Part shown: in pieces, positions 35,420 through 46,667 of the stretch
Layout: every line of letters begins with the position of its first letter
Position numbering within the stretch: position 1 is the first letter of the stretch
From: Whitmania pigra
Lineage: Eukaryota; Annelida; Clitellata; Hirudinida; Haemopidae
DNA length: 64,000 bases
Assembly: GCA_021613335.1 (NCBI GenBank)
Contig: JAJTWR010000392.1
Span: forward strand, 313,501-377,500
Reading direction: 5' to 3'
Notes under the pieces: model-generated
What the model saw: the letters and a program-made list of their open reading frames with translations, nothing else
The model's database searches: none
What the model was told of the DNA's origin: nothing
Program-made: the position numbers and the translations under genes

Positions 35420-37644
35420 TGATGATTATTATTATTATTATCATTTGTATTATTATTATTGTTACTAAATGCTGTTGTTACTTTAGTGTTGATGATGTTT
35501 TTACATGCGTCCTCTGAAGTTCGAACTAAATACTCTTGTGACTGTTGTTTGTTAAACAATTGCTCGGGTAAAAGTCTAAAGATTAAGCAGTGACTGCAGA
35601 AGGTAAAAATGGCGATGGTCATGATCTTATCATCATGCTATGAGTGACTGTGATGACGACGGTAATGTTGATGATGCTGGCATGACTCACTCGGTGGTGT
35701 GGTTGTTGGACAAAATGGCATTCACTTTAGTCCATTTTGAGTGGCCGTTTGCTTTGTTTTTGTCAACTTTCCATTTCCTTAATAATAGGCATAATGATGA
35801 TTATGATGATGAGGATGACGGCAATTATGGCAATTATCATGTTTATTATTGCTGGCAACAATAATTAATGAATAGTTTATTTTATATTTTCGGTGTTTTT
35901 TAATCTTTTATATTTTTTCGTTATATTGGTTACAATGCTCACGGTGGTCCATCAAAATCATGATCAAAATATCAATTACAAGGAATGTTGTTGTTCTGCT
36001 GTCAGTGTTTTGATGCTGTATGAAGACTGTTGAACTTTTTAATTACTATCATCTTATGTGAATATTTAGATTTTAAATATTATTTATTGTGAATATTATT
36101 ACGACAATTATTGCAATGTTATTACTGTTGATATTATTATTGTTATTATTACTATTATTATTATTCTTTCTATTGTTTATGTATGTCCGCAATTATGCTT
36201 TGCTACCCAGCATCAACTCAGTTCTCCAAGAAACCAGGTCACAAAGTCATTTAATTCCTGCTTCAGTTTCCATTGGATTGTTATCATCGAGAGGAGGAAC
36301 TATCAGCCGCCACGATGGCATTTAAACCTCGAATCTCGTGCCGACAGTTCTCTTCGGAAACCGACAAAGCGCAATCCGTGCTTTCGCGAGCTCATTTTTT
36401 TGTCGTCGTGCAGTGTCGGACGGCAACGGTGTCTGATGTGTGGTTACGGACGACCGATGTTTTTACTTAACTTCGTTTGTCTGCCTGTCTTCACTCCCTT
36501 GTGTTTTTTTAAATTTTTATTTCTCCTTCCGTTTTTATCGCAAGAGTTATTTTAACGAGCACAACAGAAACTTATTTTTCTGATTTCTTATTTCTCATCT
36601 TCAACTCTCTCTTGAGTTGCGCAACTCGGAGTGGACGTGGTAGGGACCATGAGTGAACGACATTACAATTGTTTGTCAGACCTTAGTTGAGGCATTAAAA
36701 AGCACTCAATGACTTTTTTATGTCTCAGTGTGTCAGTCTGTAGACCAGAGTATTTTACTAGCGAGAACCATTGTGAAATTGGAGTTTACATCATGCTATT
36801 TTAATGTCGTGACTTGAAAGCCTGGTAAGCACCGGATTTTAGCATGACATCCTCGCAATTAGGAGGAATAACCGAAGTTAGCGAAGGTGTTTTAGAAGGT
36901 TGTAACTTACAACATGTAAGGTGCGATAGCTGTCCGTTAAAGACTGCTTAACGAGCGCATAACAATGTGATCACCTGACAACACAACTTCACGCAGCGTT
37001 CTTACGCACGAATGTAAATGTCCAAACGCTAAGAACTAACAGCTTGCAGGAAGGAGCTATTAAAGTCAAGCCGAAGAACTGTGCTAGTTTCATAATTTTG
37101 GGGAATAACCCGCGATTTTGGACACTCGACGCATTCTTCGTTCGCACTTAGAGCTCGAATACTAGAACATCGAAGATAACTTATCTAAAATGTTTAGGCT
37201 GACTGCGAGGAATATCTAACTTTGGTTTGTATTCGAATTGAGAGAAGGCAGACAAAAACAAACTTGAGTAGTTCTGGCTCATACTGAAATCAAAACTTCA
37301 GTCGAAATGGTCCTTTAGTAACCGAATGAACACTCAGTTTAAATGCTTGAGTCTACAAAAGTACGCTACAAAGTAAATACAGTGCAATGCAATTAGAATT
37401 CTTTCAGTTTGTCACATGTCGTGATATTACAAGCACTGAGGTGATGAGTTTGATTAGCAAATAAAAATATAAAAATGGTAAATAAGGACAATAATTAATC
37501 ATGCGTAATCATGTATTTGGGATCATCTCTTAAAGAAGCTATATGATGAGCCAATACTGTTTTAAGACTCAAACAATTGAAAAAATAAGTTTGATGATTC
37601 TCAAAAGAGCTGCCTAATGAATGTGCAAAGACAATGTCTACCGT
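35420..37644. other. SMURF 3' UTR and convergent spacer to the DUF4806 gene
   Basis: This is 2.2 kb between the SMURF stop and the DUF4806 stop (tail-to-tail). The first 800 bp have GAT/ATT microsatellites. From about 36190 to 37440 the sequence is more complex and somewhat GC-richer, without long open frames, and could be a long SMURF 3' UTR. An AATAAA-like motif lies near 37461. I see no RNA gene or mobile element that I can name. Confidence 0.4.
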
Positions 37645-39568
37645 TTATGCAAATGAAGGACAATTTATGACTTGGCGTCGCTTCATGCGACCGCCATTTC
37701 TGTCCGAGGCGTTACGCAGCCAGGATTTGATCTCCTTCTCACACTCTGCATCAGAAGCTGAGGATGTTTCACTGTTCCTTCTTACACTGTCTGTGGAAAG
37801 TAGTAGTTGCATATCATTAATTAATTATAATATGATAATAATTTAATAAAACTTGATGTACATCTCACATCACATTACATACACCCATATACACATGGAT
37901 CAATAGAAATTAAATGCTGTTAAGTTAATGCAGTAATTATGAACAATTGTAATGAGTGCGATAGTTATAGATGTGATAACAGTAATAAATAATAATAACA
38001 ACAAATAATAATAATAATAACAATAACAACAACAAATAATAAACAACCCAAACAAATATAACTACCAATGACAGCCTTTGAAATCAAAGAGCCCTGGAAT
38101 CCAAGCTTCCCTGTTACTTTGCCAGACCAAGTGATGTTCAGTGAGAGTTCATGGATGAGCAATGTCTTCATTATTCTGTGGATGACATCTTTTGTTGAGA
38201 AGCCTCCACATAGTGACAACTTTTCTACCTTGTAATGTTTATTTTATTTTTAATATTTAATTTAAAGTGCAATCTTAAAACAGTATTAGTAGATTCGAAA
38301 TTGGTTTATAAAAATATGACCATGATGGCTTAACTATTACGTTAGAGGGTATATCAGAATGCCAAAATTTTTGTAATTAATTGAATTTTTTTATTTTTTA
38401 GAATTATTTAAAATTACAGCATCTTTTCATAAGTTGTTTTCAAAACAACCTTCACAGTACACAAATACCACAGTACTAACAAATAATTTATAAAAGTCAT
38501 CTACTGCCAGACTTTTCTCGACATCAAGAAACTCCTCAGGTGTTTTGATTGGTAAGGTTATGTCATCAGGTAAATCAACCATAGTGAGTCGTTGTTTTGG
38601 CAGGTTAAGGGTGGTCAGTAATTTTTTTATTTCCATATTTTCTTTGAGTAAAAGGTCTAGCTTCGACTCAATCCTCTGGACTTTTTTAAATTAATAAAAT
38701 AACAAATCAGATTAAACAGGTTTTTGACAAATAACTAACACGCTTTTCGAAAGTGAGAGGATCTGTCTGCGAATTGGACGATGTTGATTTGACTACATCT
38801 GTTGTACCTGAATGAAGGTGCATCCATTTATAGGAAAGTAATGACTGTGTTACAATGATATACATGCAATAATAGCACGTCTCACCGTTTCGAGAACATT
38901 TTGAGGTGTCTGTCTCGCAATAGATATCTTGTGGTCTGAGAGCTATCAATAAGATCATATAATGACTCAAACAGCTGGATAATATGTAATGTTTACATCA
39001 CATTCTTAAATTGAGTTCAACACTGCAATGATGAAGTTTCGTTGCACAACAATCAAGAGGGTCAATTTAATGCTGCCAACAATGTTTTGAGTAAGTTTTT
39101 AGTTTATATTCCTTATATCGGAGGTTATTGTCCTTTCTAAAACTAACTTATTAAGTACATCAGTTTGTTCAGCATATTCATAATCTCCCAAGGAATTTCA
39201 CCTCATTTACTCATTTAATGAGTATTGTATTGGGCGCAATTAATGTAATGCAAAGCTGCTAACCTTTTTGAACTTGTTGAGCACAATGAGGTTTAATTAA
39301 TTCTAATAAATTGGAAAATGAAGAATTCCCAACAGATTCTTCTATTGCCCAAGAAGTTAATTTATTCATCAGATTTGGATCCCCATTTCCAAAACCTTTG
39401 TCACTACATCATTAATAAAAATTAAAATCTTATGAATAAAGATACATTTTCAATTGGTGGTTAACATTTTCCTCCCAACATCCTTCGAACATTCCACAAC
39501 CTTGCTAACGTTTCAATCTTTCGACGTTTTACCGCAAAAGATTCATCCAACTGATAGTTGTGGTCCAT
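37645..39568 (-). CDS. DUF4806-domain protein of unknown function
   Basis: Seven exons in transcript order: 39480-39568, 39264-39403, 38886-38942, 38742-38807, 38481-38680, 38066-38228 and 37645-37790. They total 861 nt, or 286 aa, with agreeing phases throughout. The N-terminal part has a short helical segment of the kind LTSWAIEESVGNSSFSNLL, followed by a serine/threonine-rich linker. A coiled-coil-like stretch follows (LQRIESKLDLLLKEN), then LPDDITLPIKTPEEF. The core FSTKDVIHRIMKTLLIHEL ends in ITWSGK, which reads as a DUF4806 domain. The tail is acidic, then basic. Proteins with this arrangement are common in invertebrates, often in many copies, and have no known function. Some sit near transposons, so domestication is possible. 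The gene is head-to-head with CK1. The DUF4806 call is from recalled family pattern, not from a search. Confidence 0.75.
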
Positions 39569-40574
39569 TACAAATGTTAGCTTGAACAATGAGAGCCTAA
39601 AAGTTGAATTTCGCGCACTTAATTAAAAATTGCATATTTTACAGGAATCTTTTCTAGTTGCATTTTTCAAAAGAAGCATTTTCGCGCGTTTTATGATGAT
39701 CAGTGACGATTTTTATCTATTGGTATGCCAGCCCCTGACCACAAACGGCAATTTATCGGCCACATTTGCCGCATACAAACCGGAACTGGGCCAAATGGAA
39801 TTAAATGTTAAATAATTTGCTCATCATGTATTCACTTATCGTTATTAATTTTAATAAGTGTTTTAAATAAATATGTTAGGAAATAAAGTTGTTGTGTTGA
39901 TTATTATTAATAACAATAATATTAACCACATAAATTTCGTGTTATTAAAAATGAATTTATTATTGTTTAAACGTTTATTTATTTTTTGCAAATTTGGAAC
40001 TTTATTTGGCTGTCACGATATCATATGATTATGCTATTTAAATGAATTTTTAATCTTTACATTATATATTGTTATTTTAAAACAAAATATTGTGTTTGCA
40101 ATTATGAAATATTTTGCAAACAAACTTGTAATAGCACAATATGGTGTTCCAATAATTAAAAAATTTAACCAAAAATTTTATTTAAAAAAATTTTACGTTA
40201 TTTATAATAATGCAATTTAAAAAAAATTCAGGTTGGATGAAATTGAAATATGTGACTTTGTTTTTGGCCATTCTCGGTTCTCCATAAAATCCAAACAAAT
40301 CGCTGTTTAGAATATGCAACGCGTCTCAGCATAGCTTTTTGTTATTAGTTACACTGATTAGCGATTCGTACCTTAGAATTTTGGTTTATCAAAATTTTAT
40401 TAAAAATGTTCATATACTAATTACTGGTCTAGAAAACGTTTTGAACTGTCTTATTCATTCCAATTTCCCGACGAGAAACCCGTGTTCCCGTTGTGTTCTC
40501 GCTTGTCAATATCTTCACCAAAAATTGACCGCTAAACATTTAAAGGCGTTAGCTCTGTCTGCAGATCGTACGCG
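39569..40574. promoter_or_regulatory. Divergent spacer of the DUF4806 gene and CK1
   Basis: The starts of the two genes lie 1006 bp apart in head-to-head orientation. The middle (39830-40250) is extremely AT-rich. The 330 bp before the CK1 start are more complex and likely hold its promoter and 5' UTR. I see no named element. Confidence 0.45.
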
Positions 40575-43500
40575 ATGGAATTAAGAGTTGGAAATAAATT
40601 TCGGTTGGGTAGAAAGATTGGAAGCGGATCTTTTGGCGACATTTACTTAGGTACGTGAGGAATACTTCAATGCCTCATTCTCTTGCTCATTTCGGTCAAT
40701 TTGATAATTTCTAGGTACTGACATTACAAATGCCGAAGAAGTGGCCATTAAATTAGAATGCGTAAAGTCCAAGCATCCGCAGTTGCATATTGAAAGCAAG
40801 ATATACAAGCTAATGCAGGGTGGAGGTTAGCAATGTTTTTGAAAGACTTTTTCATTGCAATTGCTTTATAAATATTTTACATAGCGTTTTAATTGTTTGT
40901 ATCGTACCTATGTTGAGTTGTCTATTGTATACGTAGACAAAGAACATTGTCGATTACATGTTGCGCATGACACGCAGGATTTTATCCTTGTAAACAAGTT
41001 ACAAAAATAGGCACACTAAGCTTTATTTATTCAGTTTTGAAATATGGAATTAATCTGAGTTCTTGCCATATTCTGAAACCGTCCATTGAACAAATATTGA
41101 TGAACAATTGAAATGTTTGCAGTCGGGATTCCAATGATAAAATGGTCTGGATCTGAAGGAGACTACAATGTAATGGTTATGGAGCTGCTAGGACCAAGTC
41201 TCGAAGATCTCTTCAATTTCTGCTCTCGAAAATTTAGTCTCAAAACCGTTCTACTCCTTGCAGATCAGATGGTGAGTAAGCTAGTTTGAGTGATGAGGAT
41301 GGCAATATTGATGTAAGAGGGATAAAGTGCTTTTTAAAATTTGTTTATGGTGTTATTTTCATAACAAAATCGAAATATATCTAAGATATTTAACCAATGA
41401 TGATGAATATAAATTAAAATTTACAAGATCGAGATAAGTAAAATATTTAAACTCAAGTGTTACCATCATCGAGTACTTGTCGTGTCCTCAGATCAGTCGA
41501 GTCGAGTACATCCACTCGAAGAACTTCATCCACCGAGACATCAAACCCGACAACTTCCTCATGGGTCTCGGCAAGAAGGGCAATCTCGTCTACACCATCG
41601 ACTTCGGACTGGCCAAGAAGTACAGGGACGCACGAACGCACCAGCACATCGCCTACAAGGAAAACAAAAACCTCACGGGGACGGCACGATACGCCAGCAT
41701 CAACACCCACCTCGGAATAGGTTCGGAACGGTTCCCTTTTAAATCCCTATAATTTGGAAATCTTATTCGGTGGGAGGTTATGCGATGTTATGCCACGTTG
41801 CCATGCTTACTCAGTGCACGTCAGCATGCAGGTATCTCGTAGGTTGCATTCCACTAACCCTGCACTGCCTGGGAATGACTTTTGGTCGCAACGATATTTG
41901 AACGGACTGACGGATTGTTGTAGTGAGAGTAAAAAATGAAGTTTGTATATTTTGCATATCACACACTCATAGATGTTTATTTTATTTATGCTTCTGTTTT
42001 ACATTAGCATCACAAGCTTTGAATGGCAGGTCATGAAGCTATGAAGTTAGGAATAGTTAAAATAAGCAGATGCATTGTATTGCACAGTACTTGCCATGTG
42101 GTACACATTCTATATGTATATACTTTTGTATAACCTTATGTTTTGCATTAAGATCGTATGTTTATTACTGCCTGTTAATGAAAGATGCGAACAAAGTATA
42201 TTGAGAGTCGTTTGAACAGATTTAACAGATGTAAAGTAATGCGAGATTACATTTCTGCTGCCTTTTAATGCATCTGAGTAAATTGCAACATTGCATCTGT
42301 TCATTCTTGGTGCTGGAGATCTATTAATAGCATCACTGGAATTTCCCTCATTAATAATCATCACAAAATTTCCAGATTAATCACGTTTTCCTGTATATGT
42401 TGTGAATGAATAGCTTATTTTAGATGAATTACACTCAGTAATAGAGCAACATTCACTATGAATCAGTTTCAAAGCCTGATTGTTTTGAATGATAACCTTT
42501 CTTTTTAAGCTGCCATTTACATTGGCATGCACAATAACATTGATAAGACAATGTAACACTGATAACATATTGCAATGCATTGCTGCTCTAAATCATGTTT
42601 TATTTAGTGAGAACTCATAAATGCATCATTGTGGCTTGCATTGTTCGGAATAAACCATCTCACTTCATAAAATAGTCATCAATATCATCATCATCATTGC
42701 TGTTGATCTTGGGATGAATAAGATGATGAAAGCATTGTCTCTGCTTAATATCTTGATCTAATGATTGCTCATTACTGCGTCTATTATTAACAACGATGTT
42801 GGCAATGGAGGCACAAATCATGATGTCATTAGGCTAGTAATTGATTGATTAATTCATTAATTGATTGACACATTAACAATCACTCTGTTACGCTGCATAG
42901 TTATCACAGTTAATGTATAGATATATAATTATTATTTTATTTCACCTATTATTTCTGGCCAAAATCTTCACAATATCGATAATCACAAATCATGTCATAT
43001 TTGACACGAATTCTAAAGCTGCATTAATATCAGTGGAGAAATGAATGGTCGGTCATTTTATTAATAATTAATTATGATTAAAAAAATAATAATAAGTGTC
43101 ATCAAATTCTAGTTACACTCTTGTCATGCCAATCACCCTCATCTGAAAGATCCCCTTTGCAATAGTAATTATCATCAAGTTGCACAATAACACAAGAAAT
43201 CATCCTCCCCCTCATCCACTCGTACATATTACATAATGCTGAATTACCATTCAGTTGACTGGTCAATGACATCTGTATCCTCCTTATGAGCAGAACAGAG
43301 CAGAAGGGACGATATGGAGTCGCTGGGCTACGTCCTCATGTACTTCCTCAGGGGCAATCTTCCATGGCAGGGTCTCAAGGCTGCCACCAAGAGGCAGAAG
43401 TACGACAGGATCAGCGAGAAGAAGATGTCGACGCCCATCGAGGAACTGTGCAAAGGATTCCCTTGTCAGTGTTTGTTTGTTTTTTTAAACTTTGTTTGCT

Positions 43501-45717
43501 GCTCCTTTCGTTGGTTTTTCATCGTGCTGGGCATTTGGTGCTCGCTTATGTCATCGGGTGACAATGCGAGCGAGCGATGCAACGTATGAAATTCTCGCAC
43601 GTGCCGAGGTGTTACTAAGTATTTGCTCCAGATGGTCCAATAATGGATGTCACACCACAAATGTGTTGATGCGACAACGTTATTTCTAATGCAATGCTCT
43701 ATCTATAGTCTAGAGTCTACATTTTTGACACAGCGTATCATATATCTCTTTGACACACCATCAATGTCAACTCAGCACATTTAGTATCATTGTCAACAAA
43801 AACATTGTAGAAAATGTCAATATCTTTCAGAACATGAATTACAGTTAAATTACCTTAACATAGTATTAATTCATTTTTATGCTAATTTGAAATTCAAATC
43901 AATGTCTGAACAGCGGAGATGGCGACGTATCTGAACTTTTGTCGGTCTCTCCGATTCGACGACAAGCCCGACTACTCCTACCTCAGGCAGTTGTTTAGGA
44001 ACCTTTTCCACAGGCAGGGATTCACGTATGACTACATCTTCGACTGGAACATGCTCAAGATTGTAAGTCGACACTTCTTTGTCGATGGGAATTATTGTTG
44101 TTGACGAGTGCAACGTACCTGAGCGCTGAGTACCTGAATAGCATTGATTTTTCTAATGTTTTTTCTTACTGATGTTAGACTGCTAAAAATGTAGACATTG
44201 GTAAAATGGCAGCATAGTTACTTATTGTGTAATGGTAATAATAATTATAATATCATATTATAAATGGTTAATTTTCCATTGTAAGTCATTTAAAGTTGAG
44301 ATGATTGCTTTGAAGATCTTTTCTATTTAAAACATCAGGAATACTAAAATAATAACCACCAATCCCTCTCTGCAGTCCAACAAACCGAACCCCATGGTAT
44401 CTCCTCCGCCTCCCCCGATGGAGGTTGCCAACGACAATCGACGTCTGCCGAGGACCCTAGTGACGAGTTCGAGGATGAAGGAGGAGGAGGACCAGCACCA
44501 CGGTGCGTTTGCCCCCATGCAGCACTTTCATTCCGCTGCACAGCAGATGCCTTCTAGGGGCATTCGACGAAATTGCCTCTGACCTCCGCTCGACCCCCTT
44601 TTAGGGCCCCGGGTTGAAGGGACTGAAAACGGGCCAAAGGATTTCTCCCCACGACTTGTGCTAATTTCTACTTTGCTGACACTGTCTCCTCTCTTGTTCC
44701 TTGTTGATTCGTTTTGATATTTTTTGTTTCAACCCTTGTGTTGGGAATTTGCAAGGTCTGCCATGATTCATCATAATAAAAGAGGACATTGTTGACATGT
44801 GTCATTGCTGTCCATTATTATTATTGTGCCAATTTATTATTATTACTGTGTTTACTATTATTTAGTGTTTCATTTCATTGCAAGTAATTTTAATTATTCT
44901 ATGGACTTTTGCGGCATCAGGCCTCATCATATTCTTGTCGAACGATTGAATAAAAATTATTTGACTCTTAATTCCTTGTTTTGTTTTCCATTTAAAAATA
45001 TTTTTTTTTATTTAACCGACGATCATGAGTTCTGTTCGCAATTGGTTCTCTCAAGATTGCGTCAATTTTGCCTTCGTTTTTAATTTTCGTTGCTCAGTCA
45101 AATCCTTTGACACCTTTAGATCGTCTCTCGATGAGTTGAAATCCTTTGTAAGGAGATGTCAGTCGCATCATCCTGGGAGATGCTTGTGGTGCTGCATCTG
45201 GTGTTGATATGTTCGTCCTCTTATTTGCTTACGTTTGTGTTATGTTTAGGTGTTGTGGAATTGGCTGTTATTCTACTAGTGATCAACTAGACCTAAAAGC
45301 ATTTTCTTGGCTTTGGTCAGAGGCAATGCTTAACTTGATTTTGTCATTATTATTATTATTTTGTAATACAGTGATTGACAGCAAGACCATCATTAATTTT
45401 GTTAATATTATTGTCATTATCATTCAAATAAAAACGATAAACTCTGATATGAACAGCAGCCTGTGCTTGGCTTTGTGCATAATTTGAAGTTTATCATTGG
45501 TTTCAATTTAAAAAGTGGAAAATCTCTTTCAACAGTCACCAGCTCTCCTCGCCCTCAGAGCCGTACGGACCACCAGCAGTTCCACGTGGATTCGCGCCTA
45601 CCCTCGCAAGGCGTCAGGGCTGACCCACGGAACCAGCAGACGAGAAAGCAGACCAAAGACATGCAGGGCGATGTACAGCGACCCACTATGGGCGGAGCAA
45701 GAAATCTGAAGAAGTGA
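40575..45717 (+). CDS. CSNK1D/E: Casein kinase 1 delta/epsilon (doubletime-type) with alternative C-termini
   Basis: Common exons: 40575-40650, 40715-40825, 41123-41271, 41492-41720, 43294-43464 and 43914-44062. They are followed either by exon 44376-44582 with its own stop (363 aa) or by 44376-44502 spliced to 45536-45717 (397 aa). Both are in frame. The kinase acts in circadian timing, Wnt and Hedgehog signalling and DNA repair. Visible features are the glycine loop [11 protein letters not shown], Lys38 in VAIKLE, catalytic [15 protein letters not shown], the CK1-specific HPQLHIESK, and the TKRQKY basic motif. The kinase domain ends near FDWNMLK. The tail is proline-rich, then basic and serine-rich, the region that autoinhibits CK1 delta/epsilon by autophosphorylation. 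An AATAAA at 44775 lies between the two possible last exons. The first 295 residues are near-identical by recall to vertebrate CK1 delta/epsilon. Confidence 0.95.
44775..44780 (+). terminator. Internal poly(A) signal between alternative CK1 last exons
   Basis: An AATAAA lies 193 nt past the short-form stop (44582) and before the long-form terminal exon (45536). It could end the short transcript. Confidence 0.5.
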
Positions 45718-46667
45718 TGTGATTGGTCCTCTTCTATATTGTATATTGTAAAGTTGATAATGTTGACTGCTATTGTTGAAAGGGTTGATTGGGCCATTGA
45801 TGGCTTGTATTCGTATGATCATGACCGATGTGTTAATAGATTTGATTACATTTGTCAGTAGGTTTTTTCTTTCAAAATTATTTAAAAGCAGTTTGCTTCG
45901 CATTCTCGTTTGGGACAGATGGTTGCTGAGGCGACGAAGGCTGTCGGCGTGGTTTTCTGATCGATTCTTTTATCTTTCGATTCTCCATCACTGCGAGGCT
46001 CTCTCGATATGGATTGATGATTGTAAAGTGTGCTCTCTGTTTGTAGTGTTGTTAATTGCAATTCTGTCAAATTTTCTCCTTTTTTGCAAGCATTACAAGA
46101 ATTATTTGAGGTTCGCGGATCTACAACACACGTTGCAGGAGACGTGTTTTTGATCTTTTGAGGTTCATTTGTCGTAGGCTTTGAATCTTTCAGAAAATTA
46201 TCTTCCATCAAAAAGGAAGTTTCTGCATGGTTTGATTGCTCGTATGGCTTTTGCTTTGTCATCATCAGAGTCCAATGTAAATGTTTCCTTGTCAGACGCA
46301 TCATCGTTAACAGTCTTTGTCTGCCTATGGGACCTTGTTTTATGCAAAAATTGTGACCGTCACGTCCTGCTTGTTCTCGTCGCTTGGCTCCGGACGTTAC
46401 TTTTCACGAGATGATTTTTAATTTGGCGAGTGTTTAATCAAAAATATACCTATAATGAACATCCATTATGAATTTCATGATCTTCGATGGCCGTGAGCTT
46501 GCAGATTTGAGAACGTGTTTTTAAAAACTTTGAACGAGTCCTTGGTGTGGAAAGGTTGTTTGCATTTTATTAAAACATTTTCGATGACGATGGAGCTGGT
46601 TCACTGAAATGTATGTACGGAAGGAAACGACGCTTTGAATAAGTTAAAAAAAACCAACAAATGGGCA
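45718..46667. other. Convergent spacer between CK1 and LRR1
   Basis: This tail-to-tail spacer of 950 bp carries both 3' UTRs. It is less AT-rich than other spacers. Overlapping open frames lie on both strands: plus 45773-46153 (126 aa, hydrophobic) and minus 45882-46304 (140 aa, hydrophilic). Neither resembles a protein I know, so I treat them as probably non-coding. Confidence 0.4.
45882..46304 (-). CDS. Unsupported 140-codon open frame in the CK1/LRR1 spacer
   Basis: This is one of the longest uninterrupted frames in the window, and it stays open about 27 codons upstream of its first ATG. The product would be hydrophilic and rich in threonine, asparagine and lysine with scattered cysteines. 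No domain is recognisable. It overlaps a plus-strand open frame and lies just past the CK1 stop, so it may be chance in a moderately GC-rich 3' UTR. I list it only because of its length. Confidence 0.15.
   Translation of the reverse strand: MMRLTRKHLHWTLMMTKQKPYEQSNHAETSFLMEDNFLKDSKPTTNEPQKIKNTSPATCVVDPRTSNNSCNACKKGENLTELQLTTLQTESTLYNHQSISREPRSDGESKDKRIDQKTTPTAFVASATICPKRECEANCF

Noticed and set aside
36273..36470. Open frame past the SMURF stop as a separate small gene.
   Set aside because: It has no recognisable motif, no exon partners, and lies in the likely SMURF 3' UTR.
41754..41939. Open frame in CK1 intron 4 as an extra exon.
   Set aside because: The kinase domain is complete and continuous without it, and no in-frame splice pair inserts it.
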